From Benincasa hispida (lineage: Eukaryota; Streptophyta; Magnoliopsida; Cucurbitales; Cucurbitaceae), in contig NC_052351.1 in the NCBI RefSeq assembly GCF_009727055.1, positions 12,924,882 to 12,988,881 on the forward strand: 64,000 nucleotides of DNA, read 5' to 3'. Made by a program: the position numbers and the translations under genes. Below, piece by piece: positions 35,728 to 47,035 of this stretch. The notes under the pieces were generated by a model. That model was not told the origin of the DNA, did not search any database, and saw only the letters and a list, made by a program, of their open reading frames with translations. Numbering within the stretch: the stretch's first letter is position 1; every line of letters begins with the position of its first letter.

Positions 35728-37480
35728 TTCTCGCCTCAACATATTTCTCTCCCTTCTCTCTATTTCATCATTTTTTTTTTCACATCGTACATTTTCATAA
35801 ATTTGATATCAACATTTTTATTACATCGCAAAACAAATTTACGAAACATAAAAAAGTAAAACAACAAAAAAGTTATTAATGTAATATAATATAAATAATT
35901 AATTTTTTTTAAAAGCCTAAAATATTTATTTATCACTTAAATTGTTTTTTGGTTGTTTTAAAATAAAAGAAAATGAACCAACTTATTTACAAATATATTA
36001 CAATTTTACTATCCATCAATGATTGCGATAGACCATGATATACCATAATAGATCACAATAAATATCTATTAGTGTGAATGATAGATGTTTATCGTGATCT
36101 ATCATCGATAGACTTACTATACTTGAAATTTAGATTAAATTTGGATTTTGAGATTAACGTTTTAAACTTTCGATCTAACTTATGAAATATTTAGGTTAAT
36201 TCTGTTTGGGATTATTTTCATTACTTAATTTCAATAAATAATTATAAACAAATAAAGGAGCATATATACAAACAAAAACAGTACAGATTCTATTGTCTGA
36301 AAATCCCACGTCATTGTCTTCAAAAAGTTTTCATCCACCTAATAAGGGGAGAATTTCTAATCCACCTAATAAGGGGAGAATTTCTAATCCACCTAATAAG
36401 GGGAGAATTTCTAGTACTATGTCATACAACTTTTCCTTTACATTTTTATAACAAGAAATTTAAGAATAGACTTGAAATTAAAAAATAAAATAATATATCA
36501 TTTAATAACATGTCAAATATGGAATAAAATAGGTTAGTTTCTATTAATTTTTAAAATTTTAAAGTAGACACTTTTAATTATTGGTATTTGAATTTGAGTT
36601 TTATTTAGTAATTAAAGTTTAAATAATGACATGTTTAGCTCTTGAGATATAAATTTGATTTCTAATTAGTCCATGAAGTTGATTTCTAATTAATCTACCA
36701 GTTAATATCAAAAGAAATATAATTGATAATTAGAAGGATATCCGTAAATCTCTCTAGAAAGTTGTTTTATTTTTTTTTGGAAACATGCATGATTAGTACT
36801 TGAAAAATTATTCAATGAGGTTATCATAATAACAGACCGATTTGCATGTTTTAAATAATCACTCAATATGAACTCAAGGTACTTTTACATGTTCTCTCTA
36901 GCATTAGTTAAACCTATGTGTTAATTAAGAAAATAATTTGGTTAAAATATATTTTGGTGATTGTACTTTCAATTTTCAAATTTTAGTTCTTCTACTTGCA
37001 ATGACTTTTAAATTTAATCTCTCCTTTCAACAAAATTTAAATTTAGTCCTTGAAAATTATTTTTTTTATCGAAATTAGTTAAATAACAATAATAATGATT
37101 TTCGTGCAGGAAAAAACCTTGTGTGAATATATTTTAACAATTTATGAAGAGAATATTAATAGAGATTTTTTTTAAGAAATTCAACAAAAAGAACTATTTG
37201 CAAGAACTAATTTTAAGATTATATATTGAAAGTATAGAAACTATATAAATGGAACACTTGAAAGTACACAAATTAAATAGAACAAAAAATTTAAAGTACG
37301 TAGACCAAAATGAAATTTTAACCAAATAAATTTTCTATGTGCAATTCTAATTTATTTCAATATTATTTCACCTCTCATCTATTTATTCAAGATCTTTAAA
37401 ATATCTGAAAAGAGAAAAAAAATAAGATAAAATAATTCAAAATAATTTGCGAAATTATGAACAATTAAGTAACTGAAAAC
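35728..37480. other. AT-rich intergenic DNA
   Basis: No gene is seen. It contains the inverted 'gatagac/gtctatc' phrases near 36040-36120, a three-copy 27-bp tandem repeat at 36334-36413, and long A- or T-rich stretches. The right end is the target of the MITE at 37481. Confidence 0.5.
36334..36413 (+). repeat. 27-bp tandem repeat, three copies
   Basis: A 27-bp unit beginning tccacctaataaggggagaa occurs at 36334-36360, 36361-36387 and 36388-36413. The copies are identical over the shared length, which implies recent amplification or concerted evolution. Confidence 0.95.
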
Positions 37481-37703
37481 TAGGGTTGGCAATGGGGCCA
37501 AAACGGGGGAGGGTTTCCTGTCCCCGTCGGGGAAACAGGTCACTGCGGGGATCATTCCCTATTTTCCCTTTTGTTTCCTCATGGGGGCTTTTTTTTTTAA
37601 AAAAAAAAACCTAAAATTTTATTTGGTTTAGGCTTGGACACTTTAGTTGGGCTTGGATTGGGCTAAATTAAAAATTAGGCTAAATGTAAAAAGTTAAATA
37701 CCT

Positions 37704-37757
<54 letters not shown>

Positions 37758-37918
37758 ATATATATATTATATAACCTTAAATTGGGGTGGAGTCGAGGAC
37801 AAGAACCCTAAAGGGGTCCCCGATTTGACCCCATCCCTTGTCAAACCGGGGATTCCCCGCCCTGATTGGAGTGGGACCCTGTGGGGACCCGACTACACAG
37901 GGAATTATGCCAACTCTA
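37481..37918. mobile_element. hAT-type MITE, 438 bp
   Basis: The ends are imperfect inverted repeats: TAGGGTTGGCAATGGGG on the left and, reversed, TAGAGTTGGCATAATTCCC on the right. The 8 bp outside each end, CTGAAAAC and TTGAAAGC, match at 6 of 8 positions, as expected for an aged hAT target duplication. GC-rich subterminal stretches (ccgtcggggaaac, ggattccccgcc) are typical of plant hAT MITEs. No transposase is encoded, so mobilisation would need an element elsewhere. Confidence 0.8.
37706..37773 (+). repeat. (AT)n microsatellite inside the MITE
   Basis: About 34 AT units with two short breaks (tt). The run can fold on itself and is prone to length errors in assembly. Confidence 0.95.
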
Positions 37919-38290
37919 TTGAAAGCCCTTTTCGAGAAAAAAATGATTACAATTGCACACTATTGGAGGAGAAATTTCGGACCAATCATGAATCGTCACG
38001 TCATTTATTAACAGTGAAATGCCAAAATCATCAAATTTGAGATCAGTTAAGAGTCGATATGTGTCCCAAATTGAAATTGAAGATGAATTCTGATGACGTC
38101 GTGTGTTTTCGTCATGAACGTTGGGTTGAGTAAAATTAATTTCGCCTAATTTGACGTTATAATTTGGGCGTTGGTCCAATTATGCCCAAATATGGGTTTA
38201 ATTTGGGCCTAAAAATGCCAAAATATGCCCAAATCCAATTAATAGGGCCTAAAGACCAGACCCAAGCCCATTAGGCCCATCAGAAAGCCC
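37919..38290. other. Probable left part of element G 5' LTR
   Basis: The sequence upstream of the G TATA box probably contains the U3 of its LTR, but the 3' LTR lies outside the window or is lost, so the left boundary cannot be fixed. Repeated atgcccaaat and gggcctaaa phrases occur near 38185-38250. Confidence 0.4.
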
Positions 38291-38628
38291 TATAAATAGA
38301 AGAACTTTTTTCATTCTAGGGGGTCAGCAATTCTACATTCAGAGAGCCCAGAGAGAATTCATCAACAATCAGAAGACTTCCAAGACTCCTGAAGCTGCAC
38401 TCCTAGAAAACAAAAGAACCTTGAAGATACAAAGACTCTTCCAAAACTTCTACTTCAAGAACATTTAGTGTCTTTCTTCTCCAAGTCAAGCACATCCACT
38501 CAACCAAGAGAGAATTAGAGGATTAAGTACTAGAGATCGAACCACATCGCATCAAATCAACATCAACACCAACACCAACTCAAGTTCAATTCCACGAAAC
38601 AAGTTTCTCTAGAAACCTCGTGCGAACA
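38291..38628 (+). repeat. Element G 5' LTR, TATA box to LTR end
   Basis: TATAAATA at 38291-38298 gives a plausible core promoter. The LTR probably ends at GAACA (38628), four bases before the primer-binding-site-like TGGCACGTCC. Confidence 0.55.
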
Positions 38629-38631
38629 AAT

Positions 38632-38648
38632 TGGCACGTCCAGTGGGA
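38632..38648 (+). promoter_or_regulatory. Element G primer-binding site (candidate)
   Basis: TGGCACGTCCAGTGGGA follows the probable LTR end and begins with TGG, complementary to the tRNA CCA end. I recognise the sequence as typical for this gypsy group but cannot name the tRNA from the sequence alone. Confidence 0.6.
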
Positions 38649-38689
38649 CATCTCTACCTCTCATCTCTCTCTCAGCATCCAAACAAGAC

Positions 38690-41114
38690 AAATGAAACCA
38701 AAGAATATGGCATCTAGAGCTTCCTCTACAAACAGCTCTTACACGGGACCTATCACCCTAATCGCTCAAGAGAAGTCACGTAGGAGCAAGAGCAAAGCTC
38801 CCTCATCGCACACAACATCTTAAAGCAAATGACAGAGTCCTTGGGGGGGGGGGGGTTGTCATCTAGGAGAACCCCCTGTTTGAAAACTCTACTTCCGCCT
38901 CCAGCAAGCCAAAAAGGGATTCGCAGCCAGATGTGATTTATGTCATGATGGAAGATGTGACGGCTGAAGTGGCCATGGCAGAGATGGAAAGGAACTTTCT
39001 AATGAAAGTCGTCAAGGAGTGAGACCATGAGATCACTGCCCTGAGAGAACAGATGCAGTCTCAAGAGGCTGCTAAATCAAGCCAAGCACCTATGGTCAAA
39101 GTAACTGACAAAGGGAAGACCGTGCCGTAAGAAAATCAGCTACAACAGTCAGCTTCGATTGCCTCTTTATTGGTCCAACAATTGCAAGACATGATCATGA
39201 CCTCCATAAGGGCTCAGTATGGAGGCCTGGCTCAAACTTCCTTCATATGTTCCAAGCCATACACCCAGAGGATCGACAACTTGAGAATGCTTGCAGGGTA
39301 TCAACCCCCAAAGTTCCAGCAATTCAACAGAAAGGGCAACCCAAAGCAACACATCGCCCACTTCGTAGAAACATGTGGGAATGTGGGAACAAGGGGAGAT
39401 CTGCTAGTCAAGCAGTTCGTCAGAACCTTCAAAGGAAACACTTTTGATTAGTACACAGATTTAGAACCTAAGGTGATCGATAGTTGGGAGCAACTTGAAA
39501 AAGAATTCTTGAATCGCTTCTACTGCACTAGACGCACCGTCAGCATGATGGAGTTGACAAACGCCAAGCAACGAAAAGGGTGCCCAGTCATCGATTACAT
39601 CAACCGATGGAGGGATCTGAGTCTAGATTGCAAAGACTGACTCACCAAATTATCTGCTATGGAAATGTGCACGCAGGGTATGCACTAGGAACTCCTTTAT
39701 ATCTGGCAGAGAATAAAGCCCCGTACATTTGAAGAATTGGTGACTCGCGCCCACAATATGGAGCTAAGTATCGCCAATAGAGGAATAAAGGATTTCTCGA
39801 TCCCTGAACCGAAGAAAGACAAGAAGGAAGTAAACATCGCCGAGAAGATTGTAAAAGGCGTCGAAGGAATCCATGGTTGTTAATACGATCCTGTTGAAGT
39901 TTTCCTCGAAAGGGAAAGAGAAGAAGATGGAAAAGAAAGGTTAAGGAGGCGAAAGACATCGCCTAACTCTGAAGGAACGACATGAAAAAGTCTATCCGTT
40001 CCCCGACCATGACGTTGCGGATATGTTTGAGCAACTACTGAAGAACCACCTTATCATGCTATCGGAATGTAAACGATCGGAACAAGCCGACAAAATGGAC
40101 GATCCCAATTACTGCAAGTATCACAGGGTCATTAGCTACCCAGTTGAAAAATGTTTTGTATTGAAGGAGTTGATCCTCAAGTTGGCCCGTGAGAGAAAAA
40201 TAGAGTTGGATCTAGACGAGGTGGTCCAAACAAATCATGTCGCGGTGATGGTAACTCTAAGCGTATTGGCACTCATCATACGTTATGAAGAAAGTGAGAG
40301 TTTGGTCTAGTTTGGGACCTTCAAACCTGTGGTCATGCGGTTTCAGCGGAAGATCCAAGCCACAGATCCTCAAAACAGAGAAGAACATGTTGATAATGAC
40401 GATAACGAAGGCTAGATCCTTGTGACACACCGTAAGAAGAAAGGATCGAACTTTACCCAAAAAGAGTCGTGCTCTTATCAAAATTACAGGAGAGGGAGCA
40501 AGATATAAAAAAGGAAGGGTAGAAAGAAGGCTGAAGGCCCAAGGTTGTTGATGAAAGAGACGAGGACGTTCCTCATCATAGACGACAGGTGACATTGGCA
40601 GATTTCCTCTCGAAGAACTTCTGCGATTGAGGTTCAGAAGAGACGTCAGAGGCTGCTACATGTCATGTTGTCAGCACTGTGGAAGAAGAAGATACCCTCC
40701 CAAGCCCATTAAAATTAACAGAAAAGCCAAAGGGCTGATCGTCATTCAGCGTAGACGACCTGCTCTCACTCCCACAAGAAGCCAAGACGACTCTTATTGA
40801 GGCATTATTGGAATTTGATGCATTTGGTGCACCGACCTTCGCAGCACGTGCGTATGCCTCGTGTTGTACATCTATAGGCTTCTCAGACGAAGATCTACTG
40901 CTGAGATCCAAATTGCACAATAGGCCTTTGTACATCTCTAAATACATTCGAGAACAGAGAGTGGGTTGAATCCTCATCGATAATGGATCCGTCGTCAATA
41001 TAATGCCTAAGACGACTATGAAACAGCTGGGCATACTCATGGAAGAGCTATCAAACAGCAAATTAGTGATTTAGGCTTTCAATCAAGGCAGCCAAAAAGC
41101 GATAGGCATGATAC
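38690..41114 (+). pseudogene. Element G gag and start of protease, broken
   Basis: Gag starts near 38691 (MKPKNMASRASS) and is followed by a coiled region with MAEMERNF and HEITALREQMQ near 38970-39060. The Retrotrans_gag domain is at about 39170-39720, with QYGG, KFQQFNRKGNPKQHIAHFVETC, WEQLEKEFLNRFY and RRTVSMMELTNAKQRKG. A G13 run (38843-38855) has shifted the frame. A segment of the KYHRVISYPVEKCF type is near 40110-40160. The retroviral-type protease begins near 40970 (LIDNGSVVNIMPKTTM) and is interrupted at 41114 by element C. Stops occur in every stretch of more than about 100 codons. Confidence 0.85.
41110..41114. repeat. Target site duplication of element C, left copy
   Basis: GATAC here is repeated exactly at 55973-55977, just outside the right LTR of C. 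Removing C restores the gypsy protease region on both sides. Confidence 0.9.
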
Positions 41115-42908
41115 TGTTGGGAATATCCTAGAACTCGCAGTTCGTGTTAAACATTCTATTTATCAATAAAATCTTATCGAGTAACTTATTCAATAAAGTT
41201 GTTGATTTTGCATTCTAATATGAAAATCCAATAAAAATATCCATGGCTATAGTGTGAATACTTTAACTTTATGTGGTGACATAAATAGGATCAAGTTAAT
41301 AGTATATAGCCTAAATGGTCTAATAAGTATATGGATGAAATTGGGTATCTCATCTTGGTAATACTATTGGATGTGGCCCATTTTATAGGTAATACAAATG
41401 ATGTGATCCACAGATCATTCATGTAGAGACATGTGAGTGGGGCATTCTATGCAATGAGTTTGCATATAGACTGAACCACGAAAATAGTCACTTTTCTTTA
41501 TAATGACCGTTTACTGTTAAAATTGACTATTTCATTATTAAGTAACCTAGGATAACTCGATCTTAATCCTAAGCTAGCTACGAACTCTTGTTTGTTTGGG
41601 ATTATCCTTTAATCTGCATGGGTGAGAGTAGTCCAACAACACTGCTCAATAAACCTTCCATTTTGAGGATAAGACTGGATGAATAGCTGGGGACAGAGCT
41701 CTGCAAGATTGAATTCACTCCTACTCGATTTAGGGTTAACAGATAGGTTGTTCTCTAAAGTACTGATTCCAGGTCTTGAACAATCGGGGCCCTGCCTTCT
41801 CATGATAGAGAAAGGATTTGATTCATAAGTATTATGAATCAAAGTTATCATTAGAAGGTCAGTAGGAACTTAAGGAACGAGATGTATTTACAGGGGTAAA
41901 ACGGTGATCTTGACCCAACTATGATTACGAACGACCTGTGAAGGATCGACTTACTGATCATGGTTATATCAAGTGGACATAATACATTTACAGTGATGGG
42001 AGTTTAACTATGAGCGATTAATTTGGTATAGTGAGTTTAGCCAATTAATCTCAGATCGTTGGAATCCATGATTTGTAGGTCCTATAGGTCCGCGAGGTCC
42101 CCCTACTAACTCGTAAATAGATTAGCTTTAGAGTAGCATGATAAATTAATTTGAAACGTTCAAATTAGAATTAAACGGAATAGGAGAATTTATATTTAAA
42201 TATGATTTAAATATATGAAGGTGAATTTGTGTAAAAATTAATTTAATATTTGATATTAATTAATTAGAATTAATTGAATTATTTATTAATTTTATTAGAA
42301 AATTAATTTATGAAATTTATTTTACAAAATGAATAATATTTTCAATTTTAAAATCAAAATGATTTTTTGAAATCATTTGGTTTTTGAAAAGTTGAAAAAT
42401 CAACACAAATGGAAATATGTTTTTTCCATTATCATCTTTAACTTGCTCACACCAAACCCACTAAGGTAGACTTCAATAACTCCAAGCATGAGTTTCATCT
42501 CATGTAGCCATCTTCTTTGCATGATAGCCTACAATAAATAAAGAAGATTGGGGTAGAATTGAGACATGCATTCAAAGAATTTTTATAGAAAAATTCGGGC
42601 TAAAGAAATGGTTCTTCAAGTGGGTTGTAGCAGTGAACTTCTCTTTAAGTTTCCTTTCGTTCAAGCTATTTTTAAGTCCCACAACTCATTCTAAAACTCT
42701 AAGAGTATAGTGGGTAAGATCTTGAGGTGGTTCATAACAAATTTCGGAGAAGATCACAGTTGAGAATCAAGATCTAAAGGAGTTCTACAAAGGTATGGCT
42801 TCAAACCCTCTTATGTTAGATGAACATGCTTTAGTTACTGCCAAAATTAATGAATTAGAGTACTTATTGATTCTTGTTGCTTTCGCTGCATGTTGATATA
42901 CTCTTATA
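41115..42908 (+). repeat. Element C 5' LTR
   Basis: It begins TGTTGGGAATATCC and ends ACTCTTATA. It aligns with the D LTR (47036-48832, opposite strand, almost the same length) and, apart from a deletion, with 54817-55972. The 3' end is TA rather than the canonical CA. Long conserved blocks lie near 41935-41965 and 42043-42112. Confidence 0.9.
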
Positions 42909-45292
42909 ATTGATATTAGAGCATCATTTAGGCACTCAATTTGGTTTAATTTTGGTGTAGCGGGTGTTTTTCATGAGATATATGAACATGGTGCATTGAT
43001 ATGGTTTTCTCAGATTTGGCATTTAATTTCTCTTTAATTTCTTGATTAAATTTGTAATTGGCTCTTGATTCATGAGCTTATATGTGTTCTCAAGAGCCTG
43101 TAATTTATTTGGAATCATTAGAGTTGAAATTAAGATGTAATTGAAGAAACAAGTGAAGAAGGCCGAGTTGCAAATTCCAGTTTTTCAGCTTCTGCTCAAA
43201 TATAGTCGTTGAGGTATAAACGCTAAACGATCGTGTAGCAACAGGCGCTATACGATAACACTACATGATCGTGTGGCTTTGTGTGGGCGTTCAACAATGT
43301 CAATAGACACTAGACGATAGAACTACACGATTGTGTAGCTTTGTGCGGGCGCTGAACAATGACAAGACGCACTATACGATAACACTGCACGATCGTGTAG
43401 CTTTGTCTGACACTGATACGCATAGTCACTACATGATTGTGTAGCTCTGCTCGACACTAAACGATGGCGATACACGATAGTTAGAAGATGATGGTGATCG
43501 TGTAGCTTTGCCCGACACTAAACGATGGCGATACACGATAATTGGAAGACAATGGCAATCGTGTAGCTCTGCTCGACACTATACGATGGAAATACATGAT
43601 AGTTGTAAGACGATGGCGATCATGTAGCTCTGCCTGACACAAGATGATTGTATTAGACGATAGACATTAGTGTTACACGATGAGCCTTAGCGAGATTTTG
43701 ACTTTGTTGGCGATCATGTAGCTCTACCTGACACAAGACGATTTTCTCGAGGTCCTGTTCGGTTCAGCCTTAAAAGGTTTTTGGCTGGTTCGGTTTAGAC
43801 TTTGTTGGTCTGATTCAAGTTGTTTGGGTTCAGTTTGGAGTGGTTCAGAAGTGGTTTTGAAGTTGTTTTGTAATAATTAGGCCTTTGTTTGCTTGTTTAT
43901 GTCAAAACTAAAACCATATCAGTTTGTGTTTAATTTTTTATGCATGTGATGTAGGTAATAATTAAATAATTCATGTATTGCATACAGTATGCCATGTAGA
44001 TTTAAAACCACACCATAGGAAGCATGTTACATGCATTGAAAGTATGTTATAAAATGTTATAATATATATTATGCATGTTTGGGTTTATTTTATTTAATAT
44101 AATTGTTGTATTAGATATTGAATGCCTTTGTTGTATGTTGTGGATGTTTAGCATGTCTAAAATTTTGTAAGCTGTTATAAAATTGGGTTAGACGTTTAAA
44201 ATACATAATAAAGAACAGTTGCATGCTCACATAGGTTAACCACTCATTTTAATAGTTAAAATAGATCGTTAAACTTATAAAACTCGGGTTACAAACTCAA
44301 CTAGTATATAATCTTGTCTAAGGCTAGGGGTACTTAAGTTGACAGTCTTGAGAACACCTCCTACCTGGGGATTATAGCCGAATTATTGAGCATTGTTAAT
44401 CGATTTTATGAGCTTGCGTGAGTAGTGTAAGGTTTAAAATTGGTTTAAACACTTAGACATCGTAGGGATATATCCAAATATAATTGTTATACTTGGATAA
44501 AAATGATATAGACTTAGATTGTTTAAATTTAGTCATTTTATACCTAAGTAAATACCCAAACATATAACACTTCAGTGGGAGATTAACAATATATTCAATA
44601 TATAGTTATTAGATCTCACATCCTCAAGAGTTCACACCATGAGATCCATGTTCGGCTTCGTGTCGCTTTTATCGCGACTACTTCATTCGGAAAGTGTTTG
44701 CATAGGTTAATAACAAGGTGAATGAGGGAAGTAGTTCATAGTAAGTGGGTGAAGGAAATGTGTCAATATTGTCCTATGGTCTTCTCCATTAGTTTGAACT
44801 GTGAGATTCCTATGTTGTGCTTACTGTCGTTTTTAGGCGGCACTAGCTAGTCGTTAACCACGACGATCCCCTCGGAGGGTTGTAACATAAGATTCAGAAC
44901 AACCCAGACTTCAGTAAAATGAATAGGGTTTTATAGTTCCGTCTTGGGTATTATCTTCTATTTCAGGGGTATATTCATACCGTTCTATAAGATCTGAAGA
45001 TGGCGGGTCACACTTATAAGAATTACTAATTGTTAGAAAAGATCTTAACCGAAAACGATAACCAAAAGAACTATAGGAGTAAAGAGTTATTTTGATATAG
45101 TATTTGGTCAAGAATAGTCTTGCTTCAGTGAAGGAATTCTTGACTGTCCCTCGGTAGCAATTGTTCTAAATCACTAAAGTATCATTGCAAATAGATAAAG
45201 ATTTATTGAGTACTTTATTATTATTATTTTTTTGCTAAAAATGGATTTAGATGCATAATTATTTAATAGAGTTTGTTTAAAATATTTCAGCA
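42909..45292 (+). other. Element C leader region
   Basis: A degenerate primer-binding site, TGATATTAGAGC (42911-42922), lies two bases after the LTR and differs from TGGTATCAGAGC at two positions. The rest of the 2.4 kb before gag has no recognisable coding sequence. It includes a tandem repeat block at 43195-43750. Confidence 0.6.
43195..43750 (+). repeat. Degenerate ~60-bp repeats with ACGATCGTGTAG motif
   Basis: GATCGTGTAGC or a one- or two-base variant occurs near 43228, 43262, 43333, 43387, 43433, 43494, 43556, 43616 and 43710. From 43430 to 43640 the spacing is close to 60-62 bp, with shared blocks 'cgacactaaacgatggcgat' and 'acacgata'. Several copies contain the palindrome ACGATCGT. 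Confidence 0.85.
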
Positions 45293-47035
45293 ATGTCGAA
45301 TTCGATCATACAATTTCTAGCTTCCGATAAATTTAATGGTGAAGGATATTCAAACTGGAAATCCAACATCAATACAATGTTAGTTGTGGATTATTTGAGG
45401 TTTGTGTTGACGAAGAAATGTCCTCCGGTTTCGAGTACAACAACGAACCGAAATGTTTGAGACATCTATGATAGGTGGGTGAGGGCTAATGAAAAAGCTC
45501 GAGCCTGCATCTTAGCAAGTATATCTGATGTACCTAATAAGAAGCATGAGGTTATGCCTACCGCCCATGAGATAATGGCGTCGCTTTAGGAGATGTTCGG
45601 GCAACACTCATCCTTTGTTCGACATGAAGCCATTAAGTATGTTTACGTTACGTGCATGAAAGATGGAACCAACGTTAGAGAACATGTTCTCGATATGATG
45701 ATCAATTTTAATATTGCGGAGGCTCATAGGGTGATGATAGATGAAACGAGTCAAGTAAGTATGATATTGGAATCTCTCTCGAAGAATTATCTGCCATTCA
45801 GAACCAATGTTGTTATAAAAAAAATTACTTATAATCGGACCATGTTGTTGAACGAGTTACAGATATATTAGTCGATGATGAAATTGAAGGAGAAAGAAAT
45901 AAATGTTATTTCTAAACCTAAGAAGTTTTATAAAGGGTCTACGTCTGGAATGAAACCCACTGATAATAAGAAGTATGTTCCTTCTTCTTCTTAAGACAAA
46001 TTCGTACAAATGAAGAAGAAAGGAAAAGGGAAAAAGAAAACTACTGCTAAGAAAAACAAAAACAAAACTCCCAAAGGGAAATGTTTCCATTGCAGAGAAG
46101 ATGGGCACTGGAAGCGTAACTGCCCAAAGTATTTGGCTGAAAATAAAGCGGAAAAGGCGAAACAAGGTAAATCCGATTTACTAGTAGTTGCAACATGTCT
46201 AGTGGAGAATACTCATCTGACCTGGATATTGGATTCAGGCTCTACTAATCTGGAGAGAACTTTCTGAACAAGAAATGGCTTTTAAGATGGGAACGGGTGA
46301 AGTCATTTCAGCTTATGCAGTGGGAGATGTCAAGCTATTTTTTGGAGAGTCTTTGATCTTACTTAGGAATGTATATTATGTACCTAAGATGAAAAGAAAC
46401 TTATTCTCCATTTCCTATCTGCTAGAAAATATTACAAAATATCTTTCGAATCTAATGAAGTGTTTGTTTATTCAAGAGGTGTTCATATTTGTTCTGCAAG
46501 ACTCGAAAATAACTTGTACATGTTAAAATCAACTGAAGCAAAAGTCATTCTAAATATAGAGATGTTTAAAACGACTGAGACTCAAAATAAGAAATGAAAA
46601 TTTTCTCCTAACGCCTATCTTTGGCACTTCAGACTTGGTCACATTAATCTCAACAGGATTGAGAGATTGATAAAAAGCGGTCATCTAAATTTGTTAGAAG
46701 ATAATTCTTTACCTCCATGTAAATCATGACTTGAGGAAAAAATGATAAAAAGATCTTTTTCTGACAAAGGTCTTCGTGCCAAAGAGCCTCTCGAACTTAT
46801 ACATTCAGACCTATATGGTCCGATGAATATAAAAGCTCGAGGAGGCTATCAGTATTTCGTCAATTTTATTGATGATTACTTTAGATATGGCTACATTTAT
46901 TTAATCAGTCATAAGTCTAAAACTCTTGAAAAGTTCAAAGCATTTAAGACTGAGATAGAAAATTTGTTAAGTAAAAGAATTAAAACATTTCGATCTGATC
47001 GAGGTGGTGAGTATATGGATTTACAATTTCAGAAT
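45293..47035 (+). pseudogene. Element C gag, protease and start of integrase, broken
   Basis: Gag starts at 45293 (MSNSIIQFLASDKFNGEG). It carries a copia gag domain and a lysine-rich segment, then a CCHC zinc knuckle at about 46083-46125 (CFHCREDGHWKRNC). The protease motif WILDSGST is at 46225-46250. The pre-integrase segment ([17 protein letters not shown]) is near 46620-46670. The integrase core follows at 46742-47035 (LIHSDLYGPMNIKARGGYQYFVNFIDDY, FRSDRGGEYMD). In-frame stops occur near 45460, 45586, 45869, 45992 and 46265. Coding ends abruptly at the junction with the D LTR. Confidence 0.88.

Noticed and set aside
34670..35859. Two long overlapping plus-strand frames (200 and 223 codons)
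   Set aside because: They lie inside the repeat unit at 34472-35727, follow its 60-bp periodicity and its high G+C, and have no known domain. Kept as a repeat finding, not a gene.
36334..36413. CRISPR-like direct repeats
   Set aside because: The 27-bp copies are directly adjacent with no spacers, and the genome is a plant.
40257..41061. Minus-strand frames of 112 and 132 codons in element G gag
   Set aside because: They are antisense to the gypsy gag/protease remnant, which is recognisable on the plus strand.
45857..46165. 102-codon minus-strand hydrophobic frame, and a similar plus-strand one at 52110-52331
   Set aside because: Both are complements of the lysine-rich gag region (AAG-rich codons read as Leu/Phe/Ser on the other strand) in C and D, so they are mirror images and not a conserved membrane protein.
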